NCBI GenBank assembly: GCA_965246835.1
Contig: CBDFFQ010000002.1
Location: 372,001-436,000 of the forward strand
Direction of reading: 5' to 3'
DNA length: 64,000 nucleotides
Source of the DNA: JANPPS01 sp965246835
Lineage (GTDB): Bacteria; Pseudomonadota; Alphaproteobacteria; Acetobacterales; Acetobacteraceae
How positions within the stretch are numbered: position 1 is the stretch's first letter; each line of letters starts with the position of its first letter. Both the position numbers and the translations under genes were made by a program. Shown one piece after another: positions 1 to 7,265 of the stretch. Under the pieces are notes generated by a model that made no database searches, was not told where the DNA came from, and saw only the letters and a list, made by a program, of their open reading frames with translations.

Positions 1-81
1 CTTCCGCTCCGCCACCTCTCCCCCGCCTAAAACGAGGGCGCGGCGGCCGCGGACATCGAGGAAGACCGGGAGGAAGCGCAT
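1..81 (-). CDS. Precorrin-2 dehydrogenase / siroheme synthase N-terminal domain (5' part only)
   Basis: The first 27 codons run off the left edge of the window. The start MRFLPVFLDVRGRRALVLGG followed by GEVAERK is the typical opening of the CysG N-terminal/Met8/SirC family: a short strand, then an NAD-binding GGGxVA loop. The family oxidises precorrin-2 to sirohydrochlorin with NAD, and many members then insert iron. It follows cobA and cysI on the same strand, which fits supply of siroheme to sulfite reductase. The ATG lies 4 bases past a large palindrome and has no purine-rich ribosome-binding site in front of it. Only the N-terminus is visible, so a fusion further on cannot be excluded. 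Confidence 0.85.
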   Translation of the reverse strand, partial: MRFLPVFLDVRGRRALVLGGGEVAERK

Positions 82-85
82 AGGG

Positions 86-252
86 TCAGAGACCGTTTGA
101 GAATGCGCTACGGCGGGCCAGAGGCGCCATGGGCGCCGCCCGGCGTGGGTTTTCGAGCACCGCAGCGCAGCGGCCGTTTGGGCCGTGAGCAGCGGAGCGC
201 AGAAAAGCCGCGTCGGATGGCCGCCGTAGTAGCATTGTCGGACGGTCTCTCA
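86..252. repeat. About 167-bp imperfect palindrome (MITE-like or structured repeat)
   Basis: The two ends match as inverted repeats: TCAGAGACCGT at 86-96 pairs with the complement of 242-252. Pairing continues inward with small gaps through ACGGCGG (110-116 against 225-231) and TTTTC (around 150-154 against 201-206) to a GC-rich centre near 175-185. No transposase is encoded. It sits between the 35-residue peptide gene, whose stop codon it overlaps, and the precorrin-2 dehydrogenase start. It could be a non-autonomous mobile repeat or an mRNA processing or stability structure. I do not recognise the family. Confidence 0.7.
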
Positions 253-357
253 GAGAAGTAGCGCGAGCCCCGCCAATACCACAACCGTCAGCACCGCCAC
301 GAGCCATGCCGGACGGGTCGGCTCATCGATGTCGTGCACGGCTTCAAGAGCTGGCAT
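250..357 (-). CDS. 35-residue single-pass membrane peptide in the siroheme operon
   Basis: A short reading frame of 36 codons including TGA. It has an acidic N-terminal half (residues 1-16, with HDIDEP) and one hydrophobic helix from about W18 to L35. It starts inside the last codons of cobA (14-base overlap) and has a strong Shine-Dalgarno sequence, AGGGAGG at 364-370, 6 bases before the ATG. Overlap, ribosome-binding site and helix together argue that it is translated. Function is unknown; a small membrane tether or regulator for siroheme or sulfite reductase proteins is possible. I recognise no family. Confidence 0.6.
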   Translation of the reverse strand: MPALEAVHDIDEPTRPAWLVAVLTVVVLAGLALLL

Positions 358-1126
358 GCAACGCCTCCCTGATCAGGACGTCATCCGCGTCGGCGCGGGT
401 GCCTCGCGCGGCCTCCCCCACGATCACCAGCGCCGGCGCCGGCATCGCGGCCCGGCGCACATCGAGGGTGCAGGCCCCGAGCGTCGTCCGCAGCACCCGC
501 TGACCCGGCAACGTCGCGCGGGACACGACGGCCACAGGTGTTCCGGGATCGCGCCCGGCGGCCAGCAAGGTCAGCGCCACGCGGTCCAACCGGGACAGCG
601 CCATGTAGGCCACGACGGTGCCGCCGCCCCGCGCCGCCTGCTCCCACTCGGCGCCGGACTCGACACCCTCGGCGCCGTGCCCGGTCACGAAGGTGGCGCT
701 GCGGGCGGCGCCCCGGAGCGTGAGCGGGATGCCGGCCACGGCGGCCGCGGCGGAGGCGGCGGTCACGCCCGGCACGATGATCCAGGCAATGCCGGCTGCG
801 TCCAACGCCGCCAGCTCTTCCCCGGTCCGACCGAACAGGGAGGGATCGCCGCCCTTCAATCGAACCACGCGATGGCCGGCGTTCGCAGCCTCCACCAGGG
901 CGGCGCCGATCTCGGATTGGCTCATTGCGGCGTGGCCCTTGCGCTTGCCCACATCAACCAAGCGCGCGCCGCGCCCGGCCTGGCGCAGCACGCCGGGGCC
1001 CGGGAGGGCGTCATGGAATATGACATCTGCCGCCCGCAGCGCGTCCACGGCACGGACCGTCAGCAGCTCCGGATCGCCCGGCCCGGCGCCGACCAGCCAG
1101 ACCGTGCCGGGGGAGGGCCCGCTCAT
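344..1126 (-). CDS. cobA: Uroporphyrinogen-III C-methyltransferase (SUMT)
   Basis: 260 residues, the normal length for single-domain SUMT. It methylates uroporphyrinogen III twice with S-adenosylmethionine to give precorrin-2, the precursor of siroheme and cobalamin. Visible motifs are the N-terminal VGAGPGDPELLT loop, the VVRLKGGDPSLFGR motif and the VVPGVTAAS segment, all standard for the tetrapyrrole methylase fold. The ATG overlaps the cysI stop by 4 bases (ATGA), so translation is coupled and the methyltransferase is probably dedicated to siroheme for CysI. The NAD-dependent half found fused in E. coli CysG is a separate gene here (1-81). Confidence 0.93.
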   Translation of the reverse strand: MSGPSPGTVWLVGAGPGDPELLTVRAVDALRAADVIFHDALPGPGVLRQAGRGARLVDVGKRKGHAAMSQSEIGAALVEAANAGHRVVRLKGGDPSLFGRTGEELAALDAAGIAWIIVPGVTAASAAAAVAGIPLTLRGAARSATFVTGHGAEGVESGAEWEQAARGGGTVVAYMALSRLDRVALTLLAAGRDPGTPVAVVSRATLPGQRVLRTTLGACTLDVRRAAMPAPALVIVGEAARGTRADADDVLIREALHASS

Positions 1127-2814
1127 GCCGCGATCGCCGGGTCGAGATCCGCGTGGAACTGGTTGCCGGCCAACGTCGGCTGGATATGGCCGCGGCGGAT
1201 CACGAAGTCGCCGAAATGCTCGCCTTCCTCCCGTCCGAGCGCCCATTCCTGCAACAAGGGCGTGAGTGCCGCCAGGATACCGTCCTGGTCCACGTCGCGC
1301 CGATACAGCTTGTTGAGCCGCGTGCCGTCGAACGCGCCGCCGAGATAGAGGTGATAGCGGCCGGGTCCACGGCCCACGAGCGCGATCTCCGCCATGTAGG
1401 GCCGGGCGCAGCCATTGGGGCAGCCGGTCATGCGCAGCACCAATTCGTCCGGGCCAAGGCCGGCTGCGTCCATCACCTCGTCCAGCGCGGTGATCAGGCT
1501 TGGCAGATACCGCTCGCTCTCGGCAAGGGCCAGGCCGCAAGTCGGCAGTGCGACGCAGGCCATGCTGTTGCGGCGGAGCGCGGAGGCGCTGTCCAGCAGG
1601 CCATGCCGGGCCAGGATGCCCTCGATCGCCGGTTTTTCCTCCGCGGGCACGCCGGCCACGATCAGGTTCTGGTTCGCAGTCAGGATAAACTCGCCCCGGT
1701 GCACGTTGGCAATCTCGCGCAATGCGGTCAGCAGATCGCCTTGCACGCGGCCATTCTCGACGAACAGCCCGTAATGCCAGGAGCCATCCGGATCGCCGGC
1801 CCAACCAAGCCGGTCGCCCTGGCCCTCGAACACCACTTGCGGCGCCGGCTGGAACGCGAAGCCGAGCCGGCGCTCCACCTCGGTGCGGAAGGCGTCCACA
1901 CCCATGCGCTCGATGGTGTATTTCAGCCGCGCATGCTTGCGAACGGCGCGGTTACCTTGGTCCCGCTGGGTCGATACCACGGCTTCTGCCACCGCCAGCA
2001 CCTGCTCCGGCGTGCAGGCGCCCAGGATGTCACCCGTGCGCGGGAAGGTGTCGGGCTCGCCATGCGTCATGCCCATGCCGCCGCCAGCGGTCACGACGTA
2101 GGACGTGATCGCGCCCTCGCTTTGCACCGCGATGAAGCCGAGATCATGGGCGAACACGTCCACGTCGTTCTGCGGCGGGACCGCGACGGCGATCTTGAAC
2201 TTGCGGGGCAGGTAGGTGCGGCCATACAGCGGCTCCTCCTCCACCTCATGCCCCGCGACCTGCTCCTCGTCGATCCAGATCTCGTGCCAGGCGCGGCTTT
2301 TCGGCAGCAGGTGGGCACTCAGGGCGTCGGCCAGGCGCAGAGCCTCGGCATGGGCCGGGCTGGCATGCGGGTTGCTCGTGGCGATGACGTTGCGGTTCAC
2401 GTCGCCGCAGGCCGCGATCGTGTCCAGCATGGCCTGGTTCACGGCGGCGATGGCGGGCTTGAGGTTGCCCTTGATGATGCCGTGGAACTGCACGGTTTGC
2501 CGGGTGGTGAGGCGCACGGTGCCGTTCGCCCGCTCCCGCGCGATCTCGGCCAGTTGCAGCCATTGCGTGGGGGTCACGCGGCCGCCGGGGATGCGGAGCC
2601 GGGCCATGAAGCTGTAGGCGCGCTCCATCCGCTTGCGCCCGCGCTCCGGCCGGAGGTCGCGGTCATCCTGCTGGTAGATGCCGTGGAATTTGGTCAGCTG
2701 CGTGTCGTCTTCGGCGAGCGCGCCGGTCTCGACCTGGGCCAGGCCGTCCGCGATGCCACCCCGCAACGCGCGGCTGGCTTCCTTGATGAATTCGTTCTTC
2801 GCACGATCGGTCAT
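1123..2814 (-). CDS. cysI: Sulfite reductase (NADPH) hemoprotein beta subunit
   Basis: 563 residues, close to the 570 of E. coli CysI. It reduces sulfite to sulfide with six electrons at a siroheme-[4Fe-4S] centre. The cluster ligands are visible: CVALPTC and, further on, CPNGC in MTGCPNGCARPY. Siroheme-binding arginine-rich segments (TVRLTTRQTVQFHGI) are present. The start MTDRAKNEF fits the family; an open extension to 3120 only runs into cysJ in another frame. It lies 8 bases downstream of cysJ and overlaps cobA by 4 bases, forming one cysJ-cysI-cobA transcription unit. Confidence 0.95.
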   Translation of the reverse strand: MTDRAKNEFIKEASRALRGGIADGLAQVETGALAEDDTQLTKFHGIYQQDDRDLRPERGRKRMERAYSFMARLRIPGGRVTPTQWLQLAEIARERANGTVRLTTRQTVQFHGIIKGNLKPAIAAVNQAMLDTIAACGDVNRNVIATSNPHASPAHAEALRLADALSAHLLPKSRAWHEIWIDEEQVAGHEVEEEPLYGRTYLPRKFKIAVAVPPQNDVDVFAHDLGFIAVQSEGAITSYVVTAGGGMGMTHGEPDTFPRTGDILGACTPEQVLAVAEAVVSTQRDQGNRAVRKHARLKYTIERMGVDAFRTEVERRLGFAFQPAPQVVFEGQGDRLGWAGDPDGSWHYGLFVENGRVQGDLLTALREIANVHRGEFILTANQNLIVAGVPAEEKPAIEGILARHGLLDSASALRRNSMACVALPTCGLALAESERYLPSLITALDEVMDAAGLGPDELVLRMTGCPNGCARPYMAEIALVGRGPGRYHLYLGGAFDGTRLNKLYRRDVDQDGILAALTPLLQEWALGREEGEHFGDFVIRRGHIQPTLAGNQFHADLDPAIAA

Positions 2815-2822
2815 GGCGGGCC

Positions 2823-4571
2823 TCAATACACATCGAGCCGGTAGCGGCCCTGCTTCTTTAGGGTAACGAGTTCGGCCTCCGCGGCCTCCGGCGTGATCGC
2901 GCCCTGATCGGCGATCACGTCGCGCAGCGTGGCGTGGACGTCCCGCGCCATCCGCGTCTGATCGCCGCAGACATACAGATGTGCGCCGTCCTGCAGCCAG
3001 GCATGCACGTCCCGCCTGTTCTCCCACAGCCGCTGCTGCACATAGACCTTCGCGTCCTGGTCCCGGGAGAACGCGACATCGAGGCGGGTCAGCACGCCGC
3101 GGGCCAGCAGATCCTGCCATTCCAACTGATAGAGGAAGTCCTGCGTGTAGGAGCGGTCCCCGAAGAACAGCCAGTTCTTTCCCTGCGCGCCGCTCACGTC
3201 ACGCTCCTGCATGAAGGCGCGGAACGGCGCCACACCGGTGCCGGGGCCGATCATCAGGATGGGGGTGGACGGGTCCTCCGGCAGGCGAAAATGCGGGTTG
3301 GGCTTCACATGCACGCGCAGCATGTCCCCGGCCCGGCGCCGGTCCGCAACAAAGGTCGATGCGACACCCGCCCGATCGATCCCGTGCGTGGCATAGCGCA
3401 CCGCGCCGATCAGCAGATGCGCCTCGTCCCCGACCGAGGCCTGGCTGGACGCGATGGAATACAGCCGGGGCGGCAGGGCGCGCAGCAGAGAGGTGAGCTG
3501 CTCCGGCTGCAACCGGTGGGGGAACTCGGCGAAAAGGTCGCGCACCTGGCGCCCCGGCAGATAGTCCGCCAGCCGCGCCGCATCGCCCGCCAGCGCCGCG
3601 AGCCCGCACTCACCCACCAGCGCGGCGTAGCCCTGGATCAGATGACCGGTCAGCGTGGTCACGTCATGCTTCTCGGCCAGCACGTCATGCAGCGCGCTGT
3701 CCCCGGCCAGCCCGACCGGCGCCAGCACGGCCTCCACGGCGGCGGGGTCGTTGACCGGCTGGATGCCGAGCGAGTCGCCCGGAAGATATGTCAGGCCCGA
3801 GCCCGCCAGCGAGATTTCGGTGTGAAAAGTCTGCTTGTCGGAGCGGCTGCCGTTCAGGTTGACGAGGTCGGTGATCTCGGCCGCGAACGGGTTCGTGCGG
3901 TCATAGGCGGGCGCGGTGTCCACATGGCCGAAATCGACATGGATGACGCTTGCCTCCGGCTCCGATCCACGCAGCGCCGGCAGGGTGGTCGCGAGCCAGG
4001 ACGCGGCCGGCGCATCGTAATCGAGGTCGCATTCCAGCAGCGCCGCGCTGCGTGTGCCGCCGAGTTCGGCCAGCCGGGTGTCGATCCGCTTGCCGGTCTC
4101 GCAGAACTGGGCGTAGGCGCGGTCACCCAAGGCCAGCACGGCAAACGACACGCCGTCCAGCCGGGGCGCTGTATCGGCCATGAGCGCGGTGTAGAACTCG
4201 GTCGCGCGGGCCGGGGGCTCGCCCTCGCCCCAGGTGCTGCTGATCACCAGCAGAGTGCCCTTGAGGTCCGCGGGCGTGAAATCGGCGGCGTCCACCACGC
4301 GCGGCGCGAAGCCCAGCCGGCTGGCATCTTTCTTGGCACGCAAGGCCAATGCCTCGGAGTTGCCGGATTCCGTGAGGAACAAGATGGTCAGCGCCGGCCG
4401 GATCGCTGGCGGAGCCACGACGGCGGGAGCGGCCGAGGCCTCGATCCCCGCCAGGAAGCCGGCGAGCCAGCTCCGCTGCGTGGGGGAGGTGGTGGAGATG
4501 ACCCGGTTCAGCGTGGCAATGGATTCCGCCGGGAAGGGCGCGTTATCCGGCAGTCTGGCGGCGGCACTCAT
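2823..4571 (-). CDS. cysJ: Sulfite reductase (NADPH) flavoprotein alpha subunit
   Basis: 582 residues in the CysJ layout. An N-terminal flavodoxin (FMN) domain at about residues 65-210 has LTESGNSE and STWGEGEPP. An FAD domain follows with the RLYSIASSQ motif, then an NADPH domain with IGPGTGVAPFRAF and YVCGD. The C-terminus ends in RYRLDVY, as in this reductase group. It passes electrons from NADPH to CysI. First gene of the cys-siroheme unit; the 121-base gap upstream (4572-4692) should hold its promoter. Confidence 0.95.
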   Translation of the reverse strand: MSAAARLPDNAPFPAESIATLNRVISTTSPTQRSWLAGFLAGIEASAAPAVVAPPAIRPALTILFLTESGNSEALALRAKKDASRLGFAPRVVDAADFTPADLKGTLLVISSTWGEGEPPARATEFYTALMADTAPRLDGVSFAVLALGDRAYAQFCETGKRIDTRLAELGGTRSAALLECDLDYDAPAASWLATTLPALRGSEPEASVIHVDFGHVDTAPAYDRTNPFAAEITDLVNLNGSRSDKQTFHTEISLAGSGLTYLPGDSLGIQPVNDPAAVEAVLAPVGLAGDSALHDVLAEKHDVTTLTGHLIQGYAALVGECGLAALAGDAARLADYLPGRQVRDLFAEFPHRLQPEQLTSLLRALPPRLYSIASSQASVGDEAHLLIGAVRYATHGIDRAGVASTFVADRRRAGDMLRVHVKPNPHFRLPEDPSTPILMIGPGTGVAPFRAFMQERDVSGAQGKNWLFFGDRSYTQDFLYQLEWQDLLARGVLTRLDVAFSRDQDAKVYVQQRLWENRRDVHAWLQDGAHLYVCGDQTRMARDVHATLRDVIADQGAITPEAAEAELVTLKKQGRYRLDVY

Positions 4572-4646
4572 CGTGAGATCCCTCGGGCTGGCTGCGCGAG
4601 AGATAGAAACTTGTCACCGTCCTCTGCAATGGAACGGCCGCATTAA

Positions 4647-4659
4647 AGAACGGCATTCT
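4647..4659. promoter_or_regulatory. Possible operator upstream of cysJ
   Basis: A perfect inverted repeat, AGAA-N5-TTCT, in the least GC-rich part of the gap upstream of cysJ, about 76 bases before its start codon. It could bind a regulator of sulfur assimilation. The site is short and may arise by chance. Confidence 0.2.
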
Positions 4660-4692
4660 CCACCTGGGATCAGGCAGAGACCACCATCCTGA

Positions 4693-5484
4693 TTAAACCG
4701 GAACCGGCGGGAGATCGAGGCGCACGGTGTCGACCACGCCGGGCACCGCCGGGAAGCGATGCAGCACGAGCGGGTCATGCCCGGGGATCACATGGTCGGG
4801 CCCATCCGACAGTTCGGCGCAAATGCGCCAGCCCTCCGCCATGGCGAACACGTCCGCCACCAGCGGGAACGGATTTTCGGTCCGGATATTGGCCCAGAAA
4901 TGCGTGGCGTCCGACGCCAGCACCACCCAGCCGCGGGCTGTCCAGACCCGGACCACCTGCATGCCGCCGGAGTGGCCGCCGACCAGATGCAGCGTGATGC
5001 CCGGCGCAATCGTCGCCGTCCCGTCATGGAACCGCACCCGCCCGGCGAACACGTGCCGCACGGCGGTGACGACGTCATCCACATCGACCGGCAGCCGGAG
5101 CGCCCGATGCACCATGGGCCGCCCGGTGGCATAGGCCATCTCGCGGTCTTGCAGGTGGAAGGTCGCGGCCGGAAACGAATCGAGGCAGCCGGCATGGTCG
5201 TAATGCAGATGCGTCAGCACGACGTCCGGCACCTCCGCCGGCTCGATCCCCGCGGCCCGCAGCGCATCGGCCGGGTGCCGCATCAGCACGCGCCCCCGCC
5301 GGGCCGCCGCCACGGGGCCGAAGCCGGTATCGACCACGACCGTGCGCCCACCGCCCCGGATGGCCCACACATAGTAGTCGATCGGCATCGGCCCGGCGTG
5401 ATCGTCCGGGAGCAGCAGGTTGGCCGACGATGGCCGGTCCGCTTGCGTCGCATACCGGATCGCGAGGATCTCGTACTCGATCAC
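4693..5484 (-). CDS. Metallo-beta-lactamase-fold hydrolase, lactonase-like
   Basis: 263 residues from a GTG start that overlaps the upstream stop codon by 4 bases (GTGA). The HLHYDHAG sequence is the HxHxDH zinc motif. A later histidine in VGGHSGGMQ, the aspartate in LASDATHF and the terminal VIPGHDP complete a two-zinc site as in N-acyl homoserine lactonase-like enzymes. The substrate cannot be told from sequence; lactones or esters are likely. It is coupled to a carboxymuconolactone-decarboxylase-like gene, a pairing that suggests breakdown of a small ring compound. Confidence 0.8.
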   Translation of the reverse strand: MIEYEILAIRYATQADRPSSANLLLPDDHAGPMPIDYYVWAIRGGGRTVVVDTGFGPVAAARRGRVLMRHPADALRAAGIEPAEVPDVVLTHLHYDHAGCLDSFPAATFHLQDREMAYATGRPMVHRALRLPVDVDDVVTAVRHVFAGRVRFHDGTATIAPGITLHLVGGHSGGMQVVRVWTARGWVVLASDATHFWANIRTENPFPLVADVFAMAEGWRICAELSDGPDHVIPGHDPLVLHRFPAVPGVVDTVRLDLPPVPV

Positions 5485-5882
5485 GCGGGCACCGCCCCCT
5501 CCGCCACCAAAACCTCGTTGGCCGCCTTGAACGCCTCGAGCCCGGCGGGAATGCCGCAATAGACGGTGGCGTGCAGCAGGACCTCCTTGATCTCCTCCAC
5601 GGTCACGCCGTTGGTGAGGGCTCCCTTCACATGCAGCTTCAACTCCGCCGGCGCCTTCAGCGCGGTCAGCATCGCGAGGTTCAGCATCGAGCGCGTCTTG
5701 CGATCCAGCCCCGGGCGCGCCCAGGCATAGCCCCAGGCCATCTCCGTCGTGATGTGCTGGAAGGCCGACATGAAATCGTTGGCGCGTGCGATGGAGCCGT
5801 CCACATACTCCGATCCCAGCACGGCACGCCGCACCGGCAACCCGGCCGCATACAGGCCCTCGCGCGTTACGTCCTCGGTCAT
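5481..5882 (-). CDS. Carboxymuconolactone decarboxylase family protein
   Basis: 133 residues, the usual length of PcaC-like single-domain proteins. The all-helical AhpD/CMD fold is recognisable in the stretch LDRKTRSMLNLAMLTAL, then GVTVEEIKEVLLHATVYCGIP near the C-terminus. Only one cysteine is present there, so it is not an AhpD-type CxxC peroxidase reductant. It probably acts on a lactone or as a small-molecule decarboxylase together with the metallo-hydrolase that overlaps it. It diverges from selA across a 75-base gap. Confidence 0.8.
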   Translation of the reverse strand: MTEDVTREGLYAAGLPVRRAVLGSEYVDGSIARANDFMSAFQHITTEMAWGYAWARPGLDRKTRSMLNLAMLTALKAPAELKLHVKGALTNGVTVEEIKEVLLHATVYCGIPAGLEAFKAANEVLVAEGAVPA

Positions 5883-5957
5883 TATTGATCCTCCCTCGTT
5901 GTAGGATCACCCGAACCCGCACCCAGATCAATCGTAGCCACCCCAGCCAGGAGCCAA

Positions 5958-7265
5958 ATGGATACTGACGCCGCATCCTTCCGAGACCTGCCGCAAGTGC
6001 AGCGCCTGCTGGAGGAGTGGGAGGGGCCAAACGTGCCCCGCCCCGCCCTGATCGCGGCCCTGCGGGCGGCGCTCGACGATGCGCGGGCGGGCATCCGCGC
6101 CGGCTCCCCGGCACCGGATGGTCCAGCGCTGCGGCGCTACGCGGCGGCGGCCTTGGCGGCGGCGGCACGCCCGGCGCTGCGCCGGGTCATCAACGCGACG
6201 GGGATCGCGCTGCATACCAATCTGGGCCGGGCGCCGTTGCCTGAAGCAGCAGCTTCGGCCGTGGCAGCGGTGGCTGCCGGCTACTGCAACCTGGAATACG
6301 ATCTCGATTCCGGCATCAGAGGATCGCGCACGCAGGGAATCGAGCCGTTACTGACGGCGATCACCGGGGCGGAAGCGGCGCTCGCCGTCAATAACTGCGC
6401 CGCCGCCGTGCTGCTGTCGCTCAGCGCGCTGGCGGGCGGGGGCGAGGTGATCGTGTCCCGTGGGGAATTGGTGGAGATCGGCGGCGGTTTCCGCATTCCG
6501 GACGTGATCCAGCAGGGCGGCGCCCGTTTGGTAGAGGTCGGCGCCACCAACCGCACCCGCCTGGCGGACTACGCCGCCGCCATCACGCCCGCAACCCGGC
6601 TGCTGCTGAAGGTGCATCCAAGCAATTTTCGCGTCGTCGGCTTCACCGAGGCGGTCGAGGTGGACGAGCTCGCGGGGCTGGCGCGGGAGCACGGCCTGCT
6701 GGTCATGGACGATCAGGGCAGTGGTGACCTGGCGGACGTGAGGCGGTCGCTCAAGGCGGGTGCGGACCTCGTGGCTTTCAGCGGGGACAAGGCGCTGGGC
6801 GGCCCGCAGGCCGGGCTGATCGTGGGGTCCGCGGCGGCGCTGGCGCCCCTCCGGCAGCACCCGCTGCTGCGGGCGGTGCGGCTCGACAAACTGTCGCTTG
6901 CCGCGCTGGAGGCGACGCTACGCCTGCATCGGGATGGGGCGGAGACGCCGGTGTCGCGCATGCTGGCGCAAACGCCTGCCACGCTGATGGCCCGGGCGCA
7001 GCGTCTCTGCACGCTGCTGGACGGCATACCGGCACCCAGCACCGCCTATGCCGGCGCCGGCACGCGCCCGGGTGACGAGATCGCGAGCGTGGCCGTCGCG
7101 GTCACCAGCCCCCTCGCGCCCGACGAGCTGGCCCGGCGCCTGCGCCAGCATGATCCCGCGGTGGTGGGGCGCGTGACGGAGGGCCGGCTGTGGCTCGACA
7201 TGCTGGCCGTGACCGACGACGAGGTGCCGGCCTTGGCCGAGGCCGTGCGGCACGCGCACCGGTGA
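5958..7265 (+). CDS. selA: L-seryl-tRNA(Sec) selenium transferase
   Basis: 435 residues. This pyridoxal-phosphate enzyme converts seryl-tRNA(Sec) to selenocysteyl-tRNA(Sec) using selenophosphate. The N-terminal domain begins SFRDLPQVQRLLEEW; the core has RRVINATGIALHTNLGRAPL, and the lysine in SGDKALGGPQAG is the expected cofactor-binding residue. An AGGAG lies 5 bases before the ATG. It overlaps selB by 4 bases (GTGA). Neither selD nor the selenocysteine tRNA gene is in this window. Confidence 0.95.
   Translation: MDTDAASFRDLPQVQRLLEEWEGPNVPRPALIAALRAALDDARAGIRAGSPAPDGPALRRYAAAALAAAARPALRRVINATGIALHTNLGRAPLPEAAASAVAAVAAGYCNLEYDLDSGIRGSRTQGIEPLLTAITGAEAALAVNNCAAAVLLSLSALAGGGEVIVSRGELVEIGGGFRIPDVIQQGGARLVEVGATNRTRLADYAAAITPATRLLLKVHPSNFRVVGFTEAVEVDELAGLAREHGLLVMDDQGSGDLADVRRSLKAGADLVAFSGDKALGGPQAGLIVGSAAALAPLRQHPLLRAVRLDKLSLAALEATLRLHRDGAETPVSRMLAQTPATLMARAQRLCTLLDGIPAPSTAYAGAGTRPGDEIASVAVAVTSPLAPDELARRLRQHDPAVVGRVTEGRLWLDMLAVTDDEVPALAEAVRHAHR

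Noticed and set aside
86..307. 73-codon open frame over the palindrome
   Set aside because: It covers the inverted repeat and is out of frame with the better-supported 35-residue gene; Arg/Ala-rich product without features.
1153..2844. 563-codon open frame on the plus strand across cysI
   Set aside because: It mirrors the high-GC third-position pattern of cysI; the product is histidine/glutamine/arginine-rich with no domain, while the minus strand matches CysI throughout.
2815..3120. 102-codon N-terminal extension of cysI
   Set aside because: It overlaps cysJ in another frame and has no similarity to sulfite reductase; MTDRAKNEF is the normal start.
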